Source: Phycisphaerae bacterium (lineage in GTDB: Bacteria; Planctomycetota; Phycisphaerae; UBA1845). Taken from it: 7,394 bases of DNA. The stretch covers positions 1 to 7,394 of the forward strand of contig JAJDDS010000159.1 in the NCBI GenBank assembly GCA_029260195.1, in the 5' to 3' direction. The notes under the pieces were generated by a model. It saw only the letters and a program-made list of their open reading frames with translations. It did not search any database and was not told the DNA's origin. How positions within the stretch are numbered: position 1 is the stretch's first letter; each line of letters opens with the position of its first letter. Both the position numbers and the translations under genes were made by a program. Shown here one piece after another: positions 1 through 6,808 of this stretch.

Positions 1-1365
1 TACTTCCTCGGCGCCAAGGGCTTTTGCACGTACGGATGTCCTTACGGTGGGTTCTTCGTTCCCGTCGATCGGGTTTCGGTCGGGAAGATCCTCGTCAACG
101 ACGACTGCGCGCAGTGCGGACACTGTACAGCTGCCTGCACCTCGAACGTTCGCGTTAACGAGGAGGTCAAGCTCTACGGCATGGTCGTCGACCCTGGCTG
201 CATGAAATGCCTCGACTGTGTAAGCGTCTGTCCCAACAACGCCTTGCGCTACGGCGTCGGCGCGCCCTCCCTGTTCAAGGGGAGACCCAAGGCCAAGCGT
301 CCGAAGCGCCGCTACGATTTCGCGCCCGCCGAAGAGGGCATTATGGCGATGGTGTTCGTAGCGACCGTGGCAGCCATGCGCGGGCTGTACGACGGTCCGC
401 CGCTGCTGGTGTCGATCGCCCTCGGCGGCATTACCGCCTACTTGGCCCTCAAACTGTGGCGAGTCGTTCGCGACCCCACCGTTCGGATTCAGAATCTCAA
501 GATCAAGACCGCCGGACGCGTCACCGGCGTGGGCGCGATCTTCGCCACTTCGACTTGCGCTTGGCTGGCGTTCACCGCCCACAGCGGATACGTCCAATGG
601 CATCGCCAGTGGGGCGCCTACCACCTCGAGCGTACCGAAGCCACCCAGGACCAAGTGTTCGCCGGTTTGGTCCAACGCACCGAGTACTCGGAGGAACATC
701 ACGCCGCCGTCGAGAAGTGCGTTCATCATTTCTCGCTGGCTGATCGCTGGGGACTCGTCCTGACACCGGAGGTGAAGCTTGGGCTGGCCTGGATGCACCT
801 GCTGCGTGACGACCCCGAGCGGGCTGAGGGATTGGTTTGTGAGACCATCGCCATCCAGCCGGGCAACCGCAGTCTGTACGATCAGTTGGCCCGGGTGTTG
901 CTGCTGCGCGGACAGACGGCAGAAGCGATCGACGCGCTGGACACCATGCTGGCCATCGGGGAACCGACCCCCATGGAGCATTTTCGGGTGGCGATGCTGC
1001 TGACCGCGGTGGGTCGGGCGGACGACGCGGTCGTTCACTATCTCGCGTGCATTGAACTCGCTCCCGAGGCGATGGAGGGACACTACAATCTCGGCGGGCT
1101 TCTGGGGCGGATGGGACGCTTCGGCGAAGCCATCGAGCAGTTGGAGCGTGCCCGCGAGATCGCGCCGGCCCATCCCGATATCCTAATCGAACTGGGCATG
1201 GCCCACGCCGGGGCGGGGAGCTTTGATGAAGCGATCCGTTCGTTTGAGCGAGCGATCGAATTGGATCCCGATAACCCCGAGCCTCGAATGCAGCTCGACA
1301 TGCTGGTGCGCACCCTCCGCGCCGCGCCGGCGACGGACCCTCGCGATCAGCGCCGGCCGGATTGA
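1..1365 (+). CDS. Membrane polyferredoxin with C-terminal TPR domain (5' truncated)
   Basis: The frame is open from base 1, so the N-terminus is missing; 454 residues are visible. In visible numbering, a CTYGCP motif (C9, C13) resembles the membrane-side Cys motifs of NapH/NosR/CcoG-type electron-transfer proteins. Two ferredoxin motifs follow, C36-x2-C39-x2-C42-x3-C46 and C67-x2-C70-x2-C73-x3-C77-P, enough for two [4Fe-4S] clusters. Hydrophobic stretches near residues 114-130, 133-155 and 174-194 look membrane-spanning. From about residue 255 to 426 there are about five tetratricopeptide repeats; the last two are clearest (GRFGEAIEQLERA, GSFDEAIRSFERAIELDP). The likely role is electron transfer at the inner membrane, with the TPR part as a protein-docking platform; donor and acceptor are not evident. 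The ATG at 181 is internal, because the ferredoxin motif upstream of it is clearly coding. An fbp gene follows after 82 bp on the same strand. Confidence 0.88.
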   Translation, partial: YFLGAKGFCTYGCPYGGFFVPVDRVSVGKILVNDDCAQCGHCTAACTSNVRVNEEVKLYGMVVDPGCMKCLDCVSVCPNNALRYGVGAPSLFKGRPKAKRPKRRYDFAPAEEGIMAMVFVATVAAMRGLYDGPPLLVSIALGGITAYLALKLWRVVRDPTVRIQNLKIKTAGRVTGVGAIFATSTCAWLAFTAHSGYVQWHRQWGAYHLERTEATQDQVFAGLVQRTEYSEEHHAAVEKCVHHFSLADRWGLVLTPEVKLGLAWMHLLRDDPERAEGLVCETIAIQPGNRSLYDQLARVLLLRGQTAEAIDALDTMLAIGEPTPMEHFRVAMLLTAVGRADDAVVHYLACIELAPEAMEGHYNLGGLLGRMGRFGEAIEQLERAREIAPAHPDILIELGMAHAGAGSFDEAIRSFERAIELDPDNPEPRMQLDMLVRTLRAAPATDPRDQRRPD

Positions 1366-1390
1366 AACGCACGACGTGGCGCGATAGGGT
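1362..1390 (+). promoter_or_regulatory. Candidate sigma70-type promoter for fbp
   Basis: TTGAAA (1362-1367) matches the -35 consensus at five of six positions. It is separated by exactly 17 bp from TAGGGT (1385-1390), a poor -10 with three of six matches. The -35 overlaps the stop codon of the polyferredoxin gene. The predicted leader to the fbp start is about 50 nt. The weak -10 keeps this tentative; read-through from upstream is the alternative. Confidence 0.33.
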
Positions 1391-1404
1391 ACCACCCACA
1401 CGGC

Positions 1405-1418
1405 CCGTCGCCCGACGG
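1405..1418 (+). other. Short GC hairpin in the fbp leader
   Basis: CCGTC (1405-1409) and GACGG (1414-1418) form a perfect 5-bp stem around a GCCC loop, 14 nt before the fbp ribosome binding site. There is no T-run after it, so it is not a standard intrinsic terminator. It may simply be GC-rich spacer, or an RNA end-stabilising stem. Confidence 0.3.
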
Positions 1419-1432
1419 TGCGGCGGCGGGGT

Positions 1433-1440
1433 AAGGAGGA
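1433..1440 (+). promoter_or_regulatory. Strong ribosome binding site that fixes the fbp start
   Basis: AAGGAGGA lies 7 nt before the ATG at 1448. It decides against the in-frame GTG at 1418, which would place this Shine-Dalgarno inside the coding region and add ten residues without family support. Confidence 0.85.
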
Positions 1441-1447
1441 ACCGAAT

Positions 1448-2455
1448 ATGCCCAACCCGCAGATCACCAAACCGATTACCACCATCGTTCAGCATATTCG
1501 CGAGAAGGAGCGTTCGTTTCCCGGCGCGACGGGCGATTTGAGTTGGATACTCTCCGGCATCGCGCTCGCGACGCGAATCATTCAGTCCTATGTGCGCCGG
1601 GCCGGTATCGCCGATGTCCTCGGCGAGGTCGGGACGGAAAACGTTCAGGGTGAGATGGTTCAGAAACTCGATCTCGTCGCCAACGAGACTATCCTGCGAT
1701 GCCTCGGTTATCGCGACATTGTGGGTATCATGGTGTCCGAAGAGGATGACGAGCCCACGATCGTCAAATCCCCCGGTGGCGCGGGCAAGTACATCGTGCT
1801 GTTCGATCCGCTCGACGGATCCAGCAACATCGACGTCAACGTCTCCATCGGGACCATCTTCTCGGTGCTCAGTTGCCGCGACGACGTGGACGAATCGCGA
1901 GGCGCCCTGCCGCACTGCCTCCAACGTGGTGTCGAGCAAGTGGCAGCCGGTTACGTGGTCTATGGCAGCAGCACGGTCATGGCGTACACCACGGGCAACG
2001 GCGTTCATATGTTCACGCTCGATCCGCTGATCGGCGCGTTCGTCCTGCACACCGACGACATACAGATGCCCAATGTCGGGCGGATGTACAGCGTCAACGA
2101 AGCATACTACGACAGTTTCCCCGAAGGCGTCCGCGAGTACCTTACCTGGGCGAAGAGTTCCGAAGGCGGCGGGTACGGACTGCGCTATATCGGATCACTC
2201 GTGGCGGATTTTCATCGAACGCTGCTGAAGGGCGGCGTGTTCCTCTACCCCCCAACAGCCAAGAACCCGTCTGGCAAGCTGCGCCTGCTCTACGAAGCCA
2301 ACCCGCTGGCGTTCATCGCGGAGCAGGCCGGGGGGGCTGCCACCGATTTCAAGGAGCGCATTCTCGACAAGCAGCCCGACGCGCTGCACGCGCGGACACC
2401 GTTGCTGATGGGCAGCCAGTCGGAAGTCGACCGCGTGATGTCTTTCATGACGTAG
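1448..2455 (+). CDS. fbp: Fructose-1,6-bisphosphatase, class I
   Basis: This 335-residue cytoplasmic enzyme has the usual length for class I FBPase, which hydrolyses fructose 1,6-bisphosphate to fructose 6-phosphate and phosphate in gluconeogenesis. The visible signatures are in family order. The acidic metal-binding stretch VSEEDDEP contains E98 and E99. DPLDGSSNID runs from D120, with D120 and D123 as metal ligands. AAGYVVYGSS lies near 166-175. RYIGSLVAD has R246 in the position of the substrate-contacting Arg of the pig enzyme. KLRLLYEANPLAF carries metal ligand E283, and the C-terminal LHARTPLLMGS matches the conserved closing motif. All catalytic residues I can place are intact. It is downstream of and co-oriented with the polyferredoxin gene and converges on the next gene with a 10-bp gap. 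A sedoheptulose-bisphosphatase activity cannot be excluded from sequence alone. Confidence 0.97.
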   Translation: MPNPQITKPITTIVQHIREKERSFPGATGDLSWILSGIALATRIIQSYVRRAGIADVLGEVGTENVQGEMVQKLDLVANETILRCLGYRDIVGIMVSEEDDEPTIVKSPGGAGKYIVLFDPLDGSSNIDVNVSIGTIFSVLSCRDDVDESRGALPHCLQRGVEQVAAGYVVYGSSTVMAYTTGNGVHMFTLDPLIGAFVLHTDDIQMPNVGRMYSVNEAYYDSFPEGVREYLTWAKSSEGGGYGLRYIGSLVADFHRTLLKGGVFLYPPTAKNPSGKLRLLYEANPLAFIAEQAGGAATDFKERILDKQPDALHARTPLLMGSQSEVDRVMSFMT

Positions 2456-2465
2456 GGTACGAGAA

Positions 2466-3053
2466 CTACCGGCGGCGCGTGAACCGCAGGCCGAGCAGTC
2501 CGCAGCAGGACAGCATTGCCGTGCCCGCCATACCGTTCCCGCAGAACTCGAAGTTGATCGGCGGAATGTCGATGATGACAATGTCGTCATCGCCATTGTC
2601 CACTGGGTCGCACACGCCCTCCGGCGCGACGTCGACAAGCTCGCATGCGTCGCAGGGGACGTTCGTGAAATCCTCGGGAAACCGATCGCTTACCAGCGGC
2701 TCCGCGGTGAACGCATCGATGGTGACCACGTGCCCGTCGAGCGCCAACCACCACAGCGTTCTGAATCCGTCACCGTCTTCGGCGAACTCGACGGAACCGG
2801 CTGGCTCGCCGAGAAAGAAGACGAAGTTTTCCGAGTCGACAAACGAATCCGCCAATACGGTGTCGGTTCGGGTCACGAGCATCATCTGGCCCGTGCCGGA
2901 TAGGACGACGAGCTCGCTATCGGCGCCGTTGACGATGTCGCAGACAGACGTGGATTGCGGGTCGTCGAACAGTAGCCACTCGACCTGCCCGACGGCCGTC
3001 CGTGCGGAGAGCGCGGTCAAACATCCGCCAACGATCAAAACCATGCGCATCAT
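2466..3053 (-). CDS. Small secreted protein with C-terminal CGNG/hydrophobic/Arg sorting-type tail
   Basis: This 195-residue protein is of unknown function. A signal peptide is clear: MMRMVLIVGGCLTALSARTA, with likely cleavage after A-V-G22. The mature part is acidic and beta-rich in appearance, with Trp-Trp at 101-102 and several Cys (C38, C134, C137, C148; note CDAC at 134-137), and an acidic linker NGDDD at 153-157. The C-terminus has three parts: CGNG at 171-174, a hydrophobic stretch of about 15 residues with Cys-Cys at 183-184, and RFTRRR at the very end. This layout is that of bacterial C-terminal sorting signals (PEP-CTERM, MYXO-CTERM and GlyGly-CTERM classes), so I infer processing and anchoring at the envelope. 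An upstream in-frame ATG at 3137 would add 28 polar residues before the signal peptide and is unlikely. No enzymatic domain is recognised. Confidence 0.8.
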   Translation of the reverse strand: MMRMVLIVGGCLTALSARTAVGQVEWLLFDDPQSTSVCDIVNGADSELVVLSGTGQMMLVTRTDTVLADSFVDSENFVFFLGEPAGSVEFAEDGDGFRTLWWLALDGHVVTIDAFTAEPLVSDRFPEDFTNVPCDACELVDVAPEGVCDPVDNGDDDIVIIDIPPINFEFCGNGMAGTAMLSCCGLLGLRFTRRR

Positions 3054-3275
3054 CAGAGTCTCCTTCTTGGTATTCCGCGTCACCCGACAGCCCCGTTTCG
3101 AGTAAGCAGCATCGCATAAACCCGTCGCGATGGCCACCCCGGGACGACGTTTCGCCGCAGGCTATTCTGGCGGCAGGCAGGTCTCCGTGCCAGCCCCGGT
3201 GTCCATCGCGAATCTGGAGCCGGGTCGCCTCGCGCTCGCTTGCATCGCGGGCTGTCGGGGCGTAGCTTGCGAATC
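3054..3275. other. Divergent intergenic region
   Basis: This 222-bp spacer separates the reverse-strand secreted-protein gene from acylphosphatase, so it must hold promoters for both directions. Apart from the ribosome binding site of the reverse gene I see no convincing element. TATTCT (3163-3168) has no matching -35. TTGCAT (3240-3245) and TAGCTT (3263-3268) are 17 bp apart but match the consensus at only three of six positions each. Confidence 0.5.
3060..3065 (-). promoter_or_regulatory. Ribosome binding site deciding the start of the secreted protein gene
   Basis: On the reverse strand AAGGAG lies 6 nt before the first of two adjacent ATG codons (3053 and 3050). This supports starting just ahead of the signal peptide rather than at 3137. 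Confidence 0.75.
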
Positions 3276-3551
3276 ATGGCGAATGTCGGGCGACAGGTGT
3301 TGTTCTCGGGTCGGGTGCAGGGGGTTGGGTTTCGAATGACTACTTGCGAGGTCGCCCGGCGCTTCGAGGTGGCCGGCGAGGTGCGCAATCTTCCGGACGG
3401 GCGGGTCGAGATGGTCGCCGAGGGCGAGCCCGAGACTCTGGACGCGCTCGTCGAAGCCATCCGCCAAGCTATGGGTGGGCTGATCTCGGAGGTAACCGCG
3501 ACCGACCGCCCCTCGCACGGCGCGTACGTCGGGTTTGAGATCGCGTCTTGA
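3276..3551 (+). CDS. acyP: Acylphosphatase
   Basis: This 91-residue protein has the normal length for the family. It hydrolyses acyl phosphates (such as carboxyl-phosphate bonds) to carboxylate and phosphate in the cytoplasm. The signature GRVQGVGFR (12-20) carries the phosphate-binding loop and catalytic Arg20. VRNLPDGRVE contains catalytic Asn38. The C-terminus (HGAYVGFEI) matches the last strand of the fold. The start at 3276 gives the classic short N-terminus before the first strand (RQVLFSGRV). The TTG at 3240 in the same frame would add 12 residues with no family support. No strong Shine-Dalgarno precedes 3276. The residue before V36 is Glu35, where I would expect an aromatic in GWVRN-type sequences. 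A 54-bp gap to the next gene suggests co-transcription. Confidence 0.93.
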   Translation: MANVGRQVLFSGRVQGVGFRMTTCEVARRFEVAGEVRNLPDGRVEMVAEGEPETLDALVEAIRQAMGGLISEVTATDRPSHGAYVGFEIAS

Positions 3552-3605
3552 TCCGCTGTCGACGGGCGGCGTGGATCCGGTGGCGTAGCGGGAAGGTGTG
3601 GCGAG

Positions 3606-4820
3606 ATGGACCAACTGACGGAATTCGTCGGGGCGGAGCACGGGCTTGACGTCGGGGCTCGGGCGTTGAAGGACTACGCTCAGCGAACCGGGGCGCCGGT
3701 GGTGGGGGCACTGCATCTAACCTGTTCGGACGAATCGGAGCGTGAGTGTGTCGAGGCGTTTCAGCGGTGTTTCGTGGAGCCATTGCTGCCGGGGCTGACG
3801 CCGTGGAACAAATCGGCTTTTCGCACGTCGACGCTTGGCGGTCGTTACGAGTGGGGCTCGCTGCCGATCGCGGAGCTGCATTTCGCAACGGTGCTGACGC
3901 AGGCGTCTTTCAAGTGCATGGTGGTCAAGATCAACGCGCATGTTTCAGTGACGCAGACGGCGCAGGGTCCGGCGTACGGTCCGATGGCGCGGTACGGTGT
4001 GGCGTCGACGGCGTGCGGGGCGTTGCACGCGATGCTGGAGGGGGTGCGGATTCCATTCGCGGACGACTTGCGGGAGATGTTCGTGTCGGAGGGGATGGAC
4101 CGATTGGCGATGTTGCGCGATCCGGAGTGCGTCGATCCTGCGTATCGGCATTTGTTCGCATCGGTGGCGAACGCCCGGCTCCAGGCGCGGCGGGTAGTGC
4201 TGGAGATTCAGGACCGGGCGCCGACGTCGCCGACGGTGTACGTCGTCGTTCCGAGCGTGACTCTGAATCGGCCGGGGTATGACACGGAGTTCGTGTGCGG
4301 TGTGTACGCAGCCGACGTGCGGACCGACCAGGGGGTGATCGAGTATTGTGGGTTGGGGGACGATCCGTCACGTTACGTGATGCGTTGCGAGGGGGATCAT
4401 ATTCGCGTTGCGGACGACGGGATCGGAGCGCGGCGGGTAGCGCGGGACCATCGGCGGTTAGTACGCGACGTTTGGAGCGGCGGGGAGTGGACACCGCCGC
4501 CGCCGGACGAGCGGATCACGAAGTTGAAACAGGATGTCGAGCAGAGCAAACATCACAATCATCCCTATGCCGCCGCGATGGCGGAGACCTTACTTCGTGT
4601 GATGAGCGACGTGTCGCCGATTCCGGCGGCTGTCGCGTTGTTCGCGGAGGGGGCGATGGGGCTCTGTCACGCCCACAAGATGCATCGGATCGCGCGGGAC
4701 GCGACCGCGGAGGGCGAGGCGCGGCAGCTATTGGGCGACGTCAAAGGGAGATTGAAAGAACTACCGCCGGAGCGTACGCGCACGGTTATCGAGTGGTTGC
4801 TGGCGCTGCATCTCGGTTAG
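3606..4820 (+). CDS. Conserved-looking protein of unknown function, 404 residues
   Basis: I do not recognise this protein. It starts at ATG 3606 after a GGGAAGG-like ribosome binding site (3590-3596) and has no signal peptide or membrane segment, so it is probably cytoplasmic. Residues 1-145 look alpha/beta, with the motif GGRYEWGSLPIAELHFAT (78-95) leading into a predicted strand (KCMVVKINAHVSV, 103-115) and a Gly/Ala-rich helix (GVASTACGALHAML, 131-144). A central part (about 150-290) has hydrophobic strands such as PTVYVVVPSVTL (209-220) and a Cys-containing strand near 228-233. The C-terminal third is helical and His-rich: KHHNHP at 315-320 and CHAHKMH at 354-360 could bind metal, which is speculation. 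Codon use with GC at third positions is consistent with a real gene. The preceding acylphosphatase gene may be in the same operon, but this gives no functional hint. Confidence 0.82.
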   Translation: MDQLTEFVGAEHGLDVGARALKDYAQRTGAPVVGALHLTCSDESERECVEAFQRCFVEPLLPGLTPWNKSAFRTSTLGGRYEWGSLPIAELHFATVLTQASFKCMVVKINAHVSVTQTAQGPAYGPMARYGVASTACGALHAMLEGVRIPFADDLREMFVSEGMDRLAMLRDPECVDPAYRHLFASVANARLQARRVVLEIQDRAPTSPTVYVVVPSVTLNRPGYDTEFVCGVYAADVRTDQGVIEYCGLGDDPSRYVMRCEGDHIRVADDGIGARRVARDHRRLVRDVWSGGEWTPPPPDERITKLKQDVEQSKHHNHPYAAAMAETLLRVMSDVSPIPAAVALFAEGAMGLCHAHKMHRIARDATAEGEARQLLGDVKGRLKELPPERTRTVIEWLLALHLG

Positions 4821-4852
4821 CTTCGGGTGTCTGCGGGGCTTGCTTGGGCGAT

Positions 4853-4881
4853 TTGGTCCGTCGGCGCGATTTGGTTACAAT
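4853..4881 (+). promoter_or_regulatory. Candidate promoter for the FG-GAP protein gene
   Basis: TACAAT (4876-4881) matches the -10 consensus at five of six positions and lies 17 bp after TTGGTC (4853-4858), a weak -35. Transcription would begin near 4888, giving a leader of about 59 nt. That leader contains a small stem, GGAGG (4894-4898) with CCTCC (4904-4908). It hides a purine-rich run that could otherwise act as a decoy ribosome binding site. The true site is GAGGGGA (4934-4940), 6 nt before the ATG. Confidence 0.45.
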
Positions 4882-4946
4882 GCCGACGTTCGGGGAGGGA
4901 ATGCCTCCACGCAAACTGATCGACCTTTCTTTCGAGGGGACGGAAT

Positions 4947-6692
4947 ATGTCAATGCCGCAGATGTTGTGCGCGGCGCGCGCCCGCGCCAGCCGTTGTGCA
5001 ACTGCGTCGCTTCCATTGCTTCTTCTTGTTTGGTTCGGGACGCCGGCTTGGGGTCAGCAGTTCGTGGAGGAATCGTCCGCGCGTTTTCCGCAGCCGAACC
5101 CCTCCGAATACACGAATCAGCTCACCATCGGCGATCTGGACGGCGACGGTGATTTGGATATCGTCTGGGCGAACGGCGGGAACTTCGGGTCCGCGGGCGT
5201 CGACCAGAAGGCCCGGGTTTATATCAACGACGGGCAAGGGTTCTTTACGGACGAGACCGATGCGCGGACCGGCGGGTACGCGGGGCTACACCGCGGGGTG
5301 GAACTGGGAGACGCCGACAACGACGGAGATCTGGACATCGTCTTGGTGCAGGATTTCCAGCGGCCGCCGGGGCTACTCATCAACGACGGCGACGGGTTCT
5401 TCGCCAACGAAGCCGACGATCGCTTGCCCGCAATCAACTTGAGCAGTTCGCGGGGGCAGTTCGGGGATATCGACAACGACGGGGATCTCGATCTGTTTTT
5501 CACCAACGGCGGGACGAGCCGGTTCGGGTGTGGACAGTATCGTGTGTACGAGAACGACGGAGCGGGGTTCTACACGGATGTTACGTCGACGAACTTCCCG
5601 CTGGGCAACGTCTGCAACAATATGGACTGTGTTTTCGGCGATATCGACAACGATTTCGACATCGACATCCGCACCGCGAGCACCGGGACGAACAATAGCC
5701 GATTGTACCGCAACGATGGAACAGGCGTTTTCACACAGTTGAGCACCATTCCGTCGGACAGCACGTGCTACTCGTATGACTTCGGCGACATCGACGGCGA
5801 CGGCGATTTGGATCTTCTGGGCGTCAACGCGGGTTCCGGTTCGACCGAGCTCATGCTGGAGAACGACGGGACGGGCACCTACACGAATGTCAGCAGCCAG
5901 ATTTCACCGAATCCCAGTCAGGACGACAACGACAGCAAGTTCCTCGACTACGACAATGACGGCGATCTGGATATGCTCATCGCTCGATTGGGCTCGGGCG
6001 GCGAAAAACTGTACCGAAACGACGGGAGCGGAAATTTCACCCAGGTGTTCGGCGTGGTGCAGGTGATCAGCGATTCGTCACTCGATATCATGGTGGCGGA
6101 CCTGACCGGCGACGGCAGTTACGACGTCGTGTCAGCCCAGGGGGAGTCGGGAAACTTCCAGAACCGCATCTACATCAACAACGGCCCGGCGGATACGATC
6201 CCGCCGCACTTCGTTCAGATCGAGCAGCAGCCGGACACGCCGGACACAACCGGGCCGTACGTGATTCGGGCGTTGATTCTGGATCACATGACATCGGACC
6301 GGAACTTCTTCGACAAGGGTATCATTCTAAACTACGTGCTGGCTGGCGGGTTGCCATTGCAGGTGGCGATGCGACACAGCGGTGGGCAGGTGTATCGCGG
6401 TGAGATTCCGGGGTTGGCGGCTGGGTCGGAAGTGTCCTATTGGATACGCGCGACAGACCACAACTCGAACACTGCCACATCGAGCACGCTGTCATTCAGT
6501 GTCACCGGCGGCATCCTGGGCGATGCGGACGATGACGGGGACGTCGACTTGGATGACATGGCCGGTTTCCTGGATTGCTTCACCGGTCCAGGCAGAGGCG
6601 TGGGTGCCGGGTGTGCGACGTTCGATTTTGACGGCGACGGCGACGTTGATTTCGTCGATTTTGCGCTGTACCAACTGGCGTTCACCGGCTAG
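4947..6692 (+). CDS. Secreted FG-GAP/VCBS seven-repeat propeller protein with Ig-like domain and dockerin-like C-terminus
   Basis: This protein has 581 residues. A signal peptide covers residues 1-36 (Arg-rich start, core SLPLLLLVWF at 21-30, cleavage likely after A-W-G36). Seven repeats follow, each with a calcium-loop motif of the D-x-D-x-D-G-D-x-D type, starting at residues 63, 122, 174, 232, 281, 334 and 385. Each is followed by a YxNDGxGxF-type strand, as expected for a seven-bladed FG-GAP (integrin-like) beta-propeller. Repeat 4 (DIDNDFDID) and repeat 7 (DLTGDGSYD) are degenerate. Residues 416-520 resemble an Ig/FN3-like beta-sandwich (DTIPPHFV, GPYVIRA, SYWIRATD). The end (525-581) has two Asp-rich loops, D526-D537 and D560-D571, with Cys544 and Cys556 between them: a dockerin type I-like calcium module. 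It probably acts outside the cytoplasmic membrane, in adhesion or surface-matrix assembly. No catalytic domain is seen. It is likely transcribed on its own. Confidence 0.92.
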   Translation: MSMPQMLCAARARASRCATASLPLLLLVWFGTPAWGQQFVEESSARFPQPNPSEYTNQLTIGDLDGDGDLDIVWANGGNFGSAGVDQKARVYINDGQGFFTDETDARTGGYAGLHRGVELGDADNDGDLDIVLVQDFQRPPGLLINDGDGFFANEADDRLPAINLSSSRGQFGDIDNDGDLDLFFTNGGTSRFGCGQYRVYENDGAGFYTDVTSTNFPLGNVCNNMDCVFGDIDNDFDIDIRTASTGTNNSRLYRNDGTGVFTQLSTIPSDSTCYSYDFGDIDGDGDLDLLGVNAGSGSTELMLENDGTGTYTNVSSQISPNPSQDDNDSKFLDYDNDGDLDMLIARLGSGGEKLYRNDGSGNFTQVFGVVQVISDSSLDIMVADLTGDGSYDVVSAQGESGNFQNRIYINNGPADTIPPHFVQIEQQPDTPDTTGPYVIRALILDHMTSDRNFFDKGIILNYVLAGGLPLQVAMRHSGGQVYRGEIPGLAAGSEVSYWIRATDHNSNTATSSTLSFSVTGGILGDADDDGDVDLDDMAGFLDCFTGPGRGVGAGCATFDFDGDGDVDFVDFALYQLAFTG

Positions 6693-6694
6693 GC

Positions 6695-6728
6695 GCGGCG
6701 GATTTCCCCGGGTTGGGCGGCGGATTTC
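6695..6728. repeat. 12-bp direct repeat after the FG-GAP gene
   Basis: GCGGCGGATTTC occurs at 6695-6706 and again at 6717-6728, exactly 22 bp apart, starting 3 bp after the stop codon. It lies in non-coding DNA, and the spacing of about two helical turns could suit a binding site. With only two copies of a GC-rich word this may be chance or a local duplication. Confidence 0.5.
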
Positions 6729-6767
6729 GCAAGGTCGGGAGTACGGAGGGGGCGGGCTGAGCATTTC

Positions 6768-6796
6768 TTGAACGCGACGAACCGACGCGGTATACT
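6768..6796 (+). promoter_or_regulatory. Sigma70-like promoter for the 80-residue protein gene
   Basis: TTGAAC (6768-6773) and TATACT (6791-6796) are separated by exactly 17 bp. The -10 matches consensus at five of six positions and the -35 at four. This is the best promoter candidate in the window. It predicts a start near 6803 and a leader of about 125 nt before the ATG at 6928. Confidence 0.55.
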
Positions 6797-6808
6797 GATG
6801 TCGGAGTC

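Noticed and set aside
572..2050. Long reverse-strand open frame (492 codons) across the polyferredoxin and fbp genes
   Set aside because: It lies opposite two clearly real genes, its translation is low-complexity Arg/Pro/Asp-rich with no domain, and it is the expected by-product of GC-rich third positions.
3021..3053. Possible lipoprotein signal (IVGGC at residues 7-11) in the reverse-strand secreted protein
   Set aside because: The hydrophobic core before the Cys would be only about five residues, too short, and a normal signal peptidase site follows at A-V-G22.
1873..3105. Forward open frame (410 codons) running through fbp and over the reverse-strand secreted protein
   Set aside because: It overlaps FBPase in another frame and is antisense to a gene with a clear signal peptide and ribosome binding site. 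Its composition is Arg- and Ser-rich without recognisable structure.
3240..3268. TTGCAT, 17 bp, TAGCTT as a promoter for acylphosphatase
   Set aside because: Each box matches consensus at only three of six positions, and transcription would begin almost at the start codon.
3550..3577. Hairpin after acylphosphatase (GATCCGC with GTGGATC, one G-U pair)
   Set aside because: It has a 14-nt loop and no T-run, overlaps the stop codon, and sits between two closely spaced co-directional genes; too weak to call a terminator.
3931..4494. Reverse-strand open frame (187 codons) inside the 404-residue gene
   Set aside because: Its translation is dominated by Arg, Pro, Ser and Thr, typical of the antisense of GC-rich coding DNA; there is no ribosome binding site or domain.
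4295..5152. Forward open frame (285 codons) bridging the 404-residue gene and the FG-GAP gene
   Set aside because: It is out of frame with both supported genes and composed mostly of Arg, Gly and Ala. The FG-GAP start has its own ribosome binding site and signal peptide.
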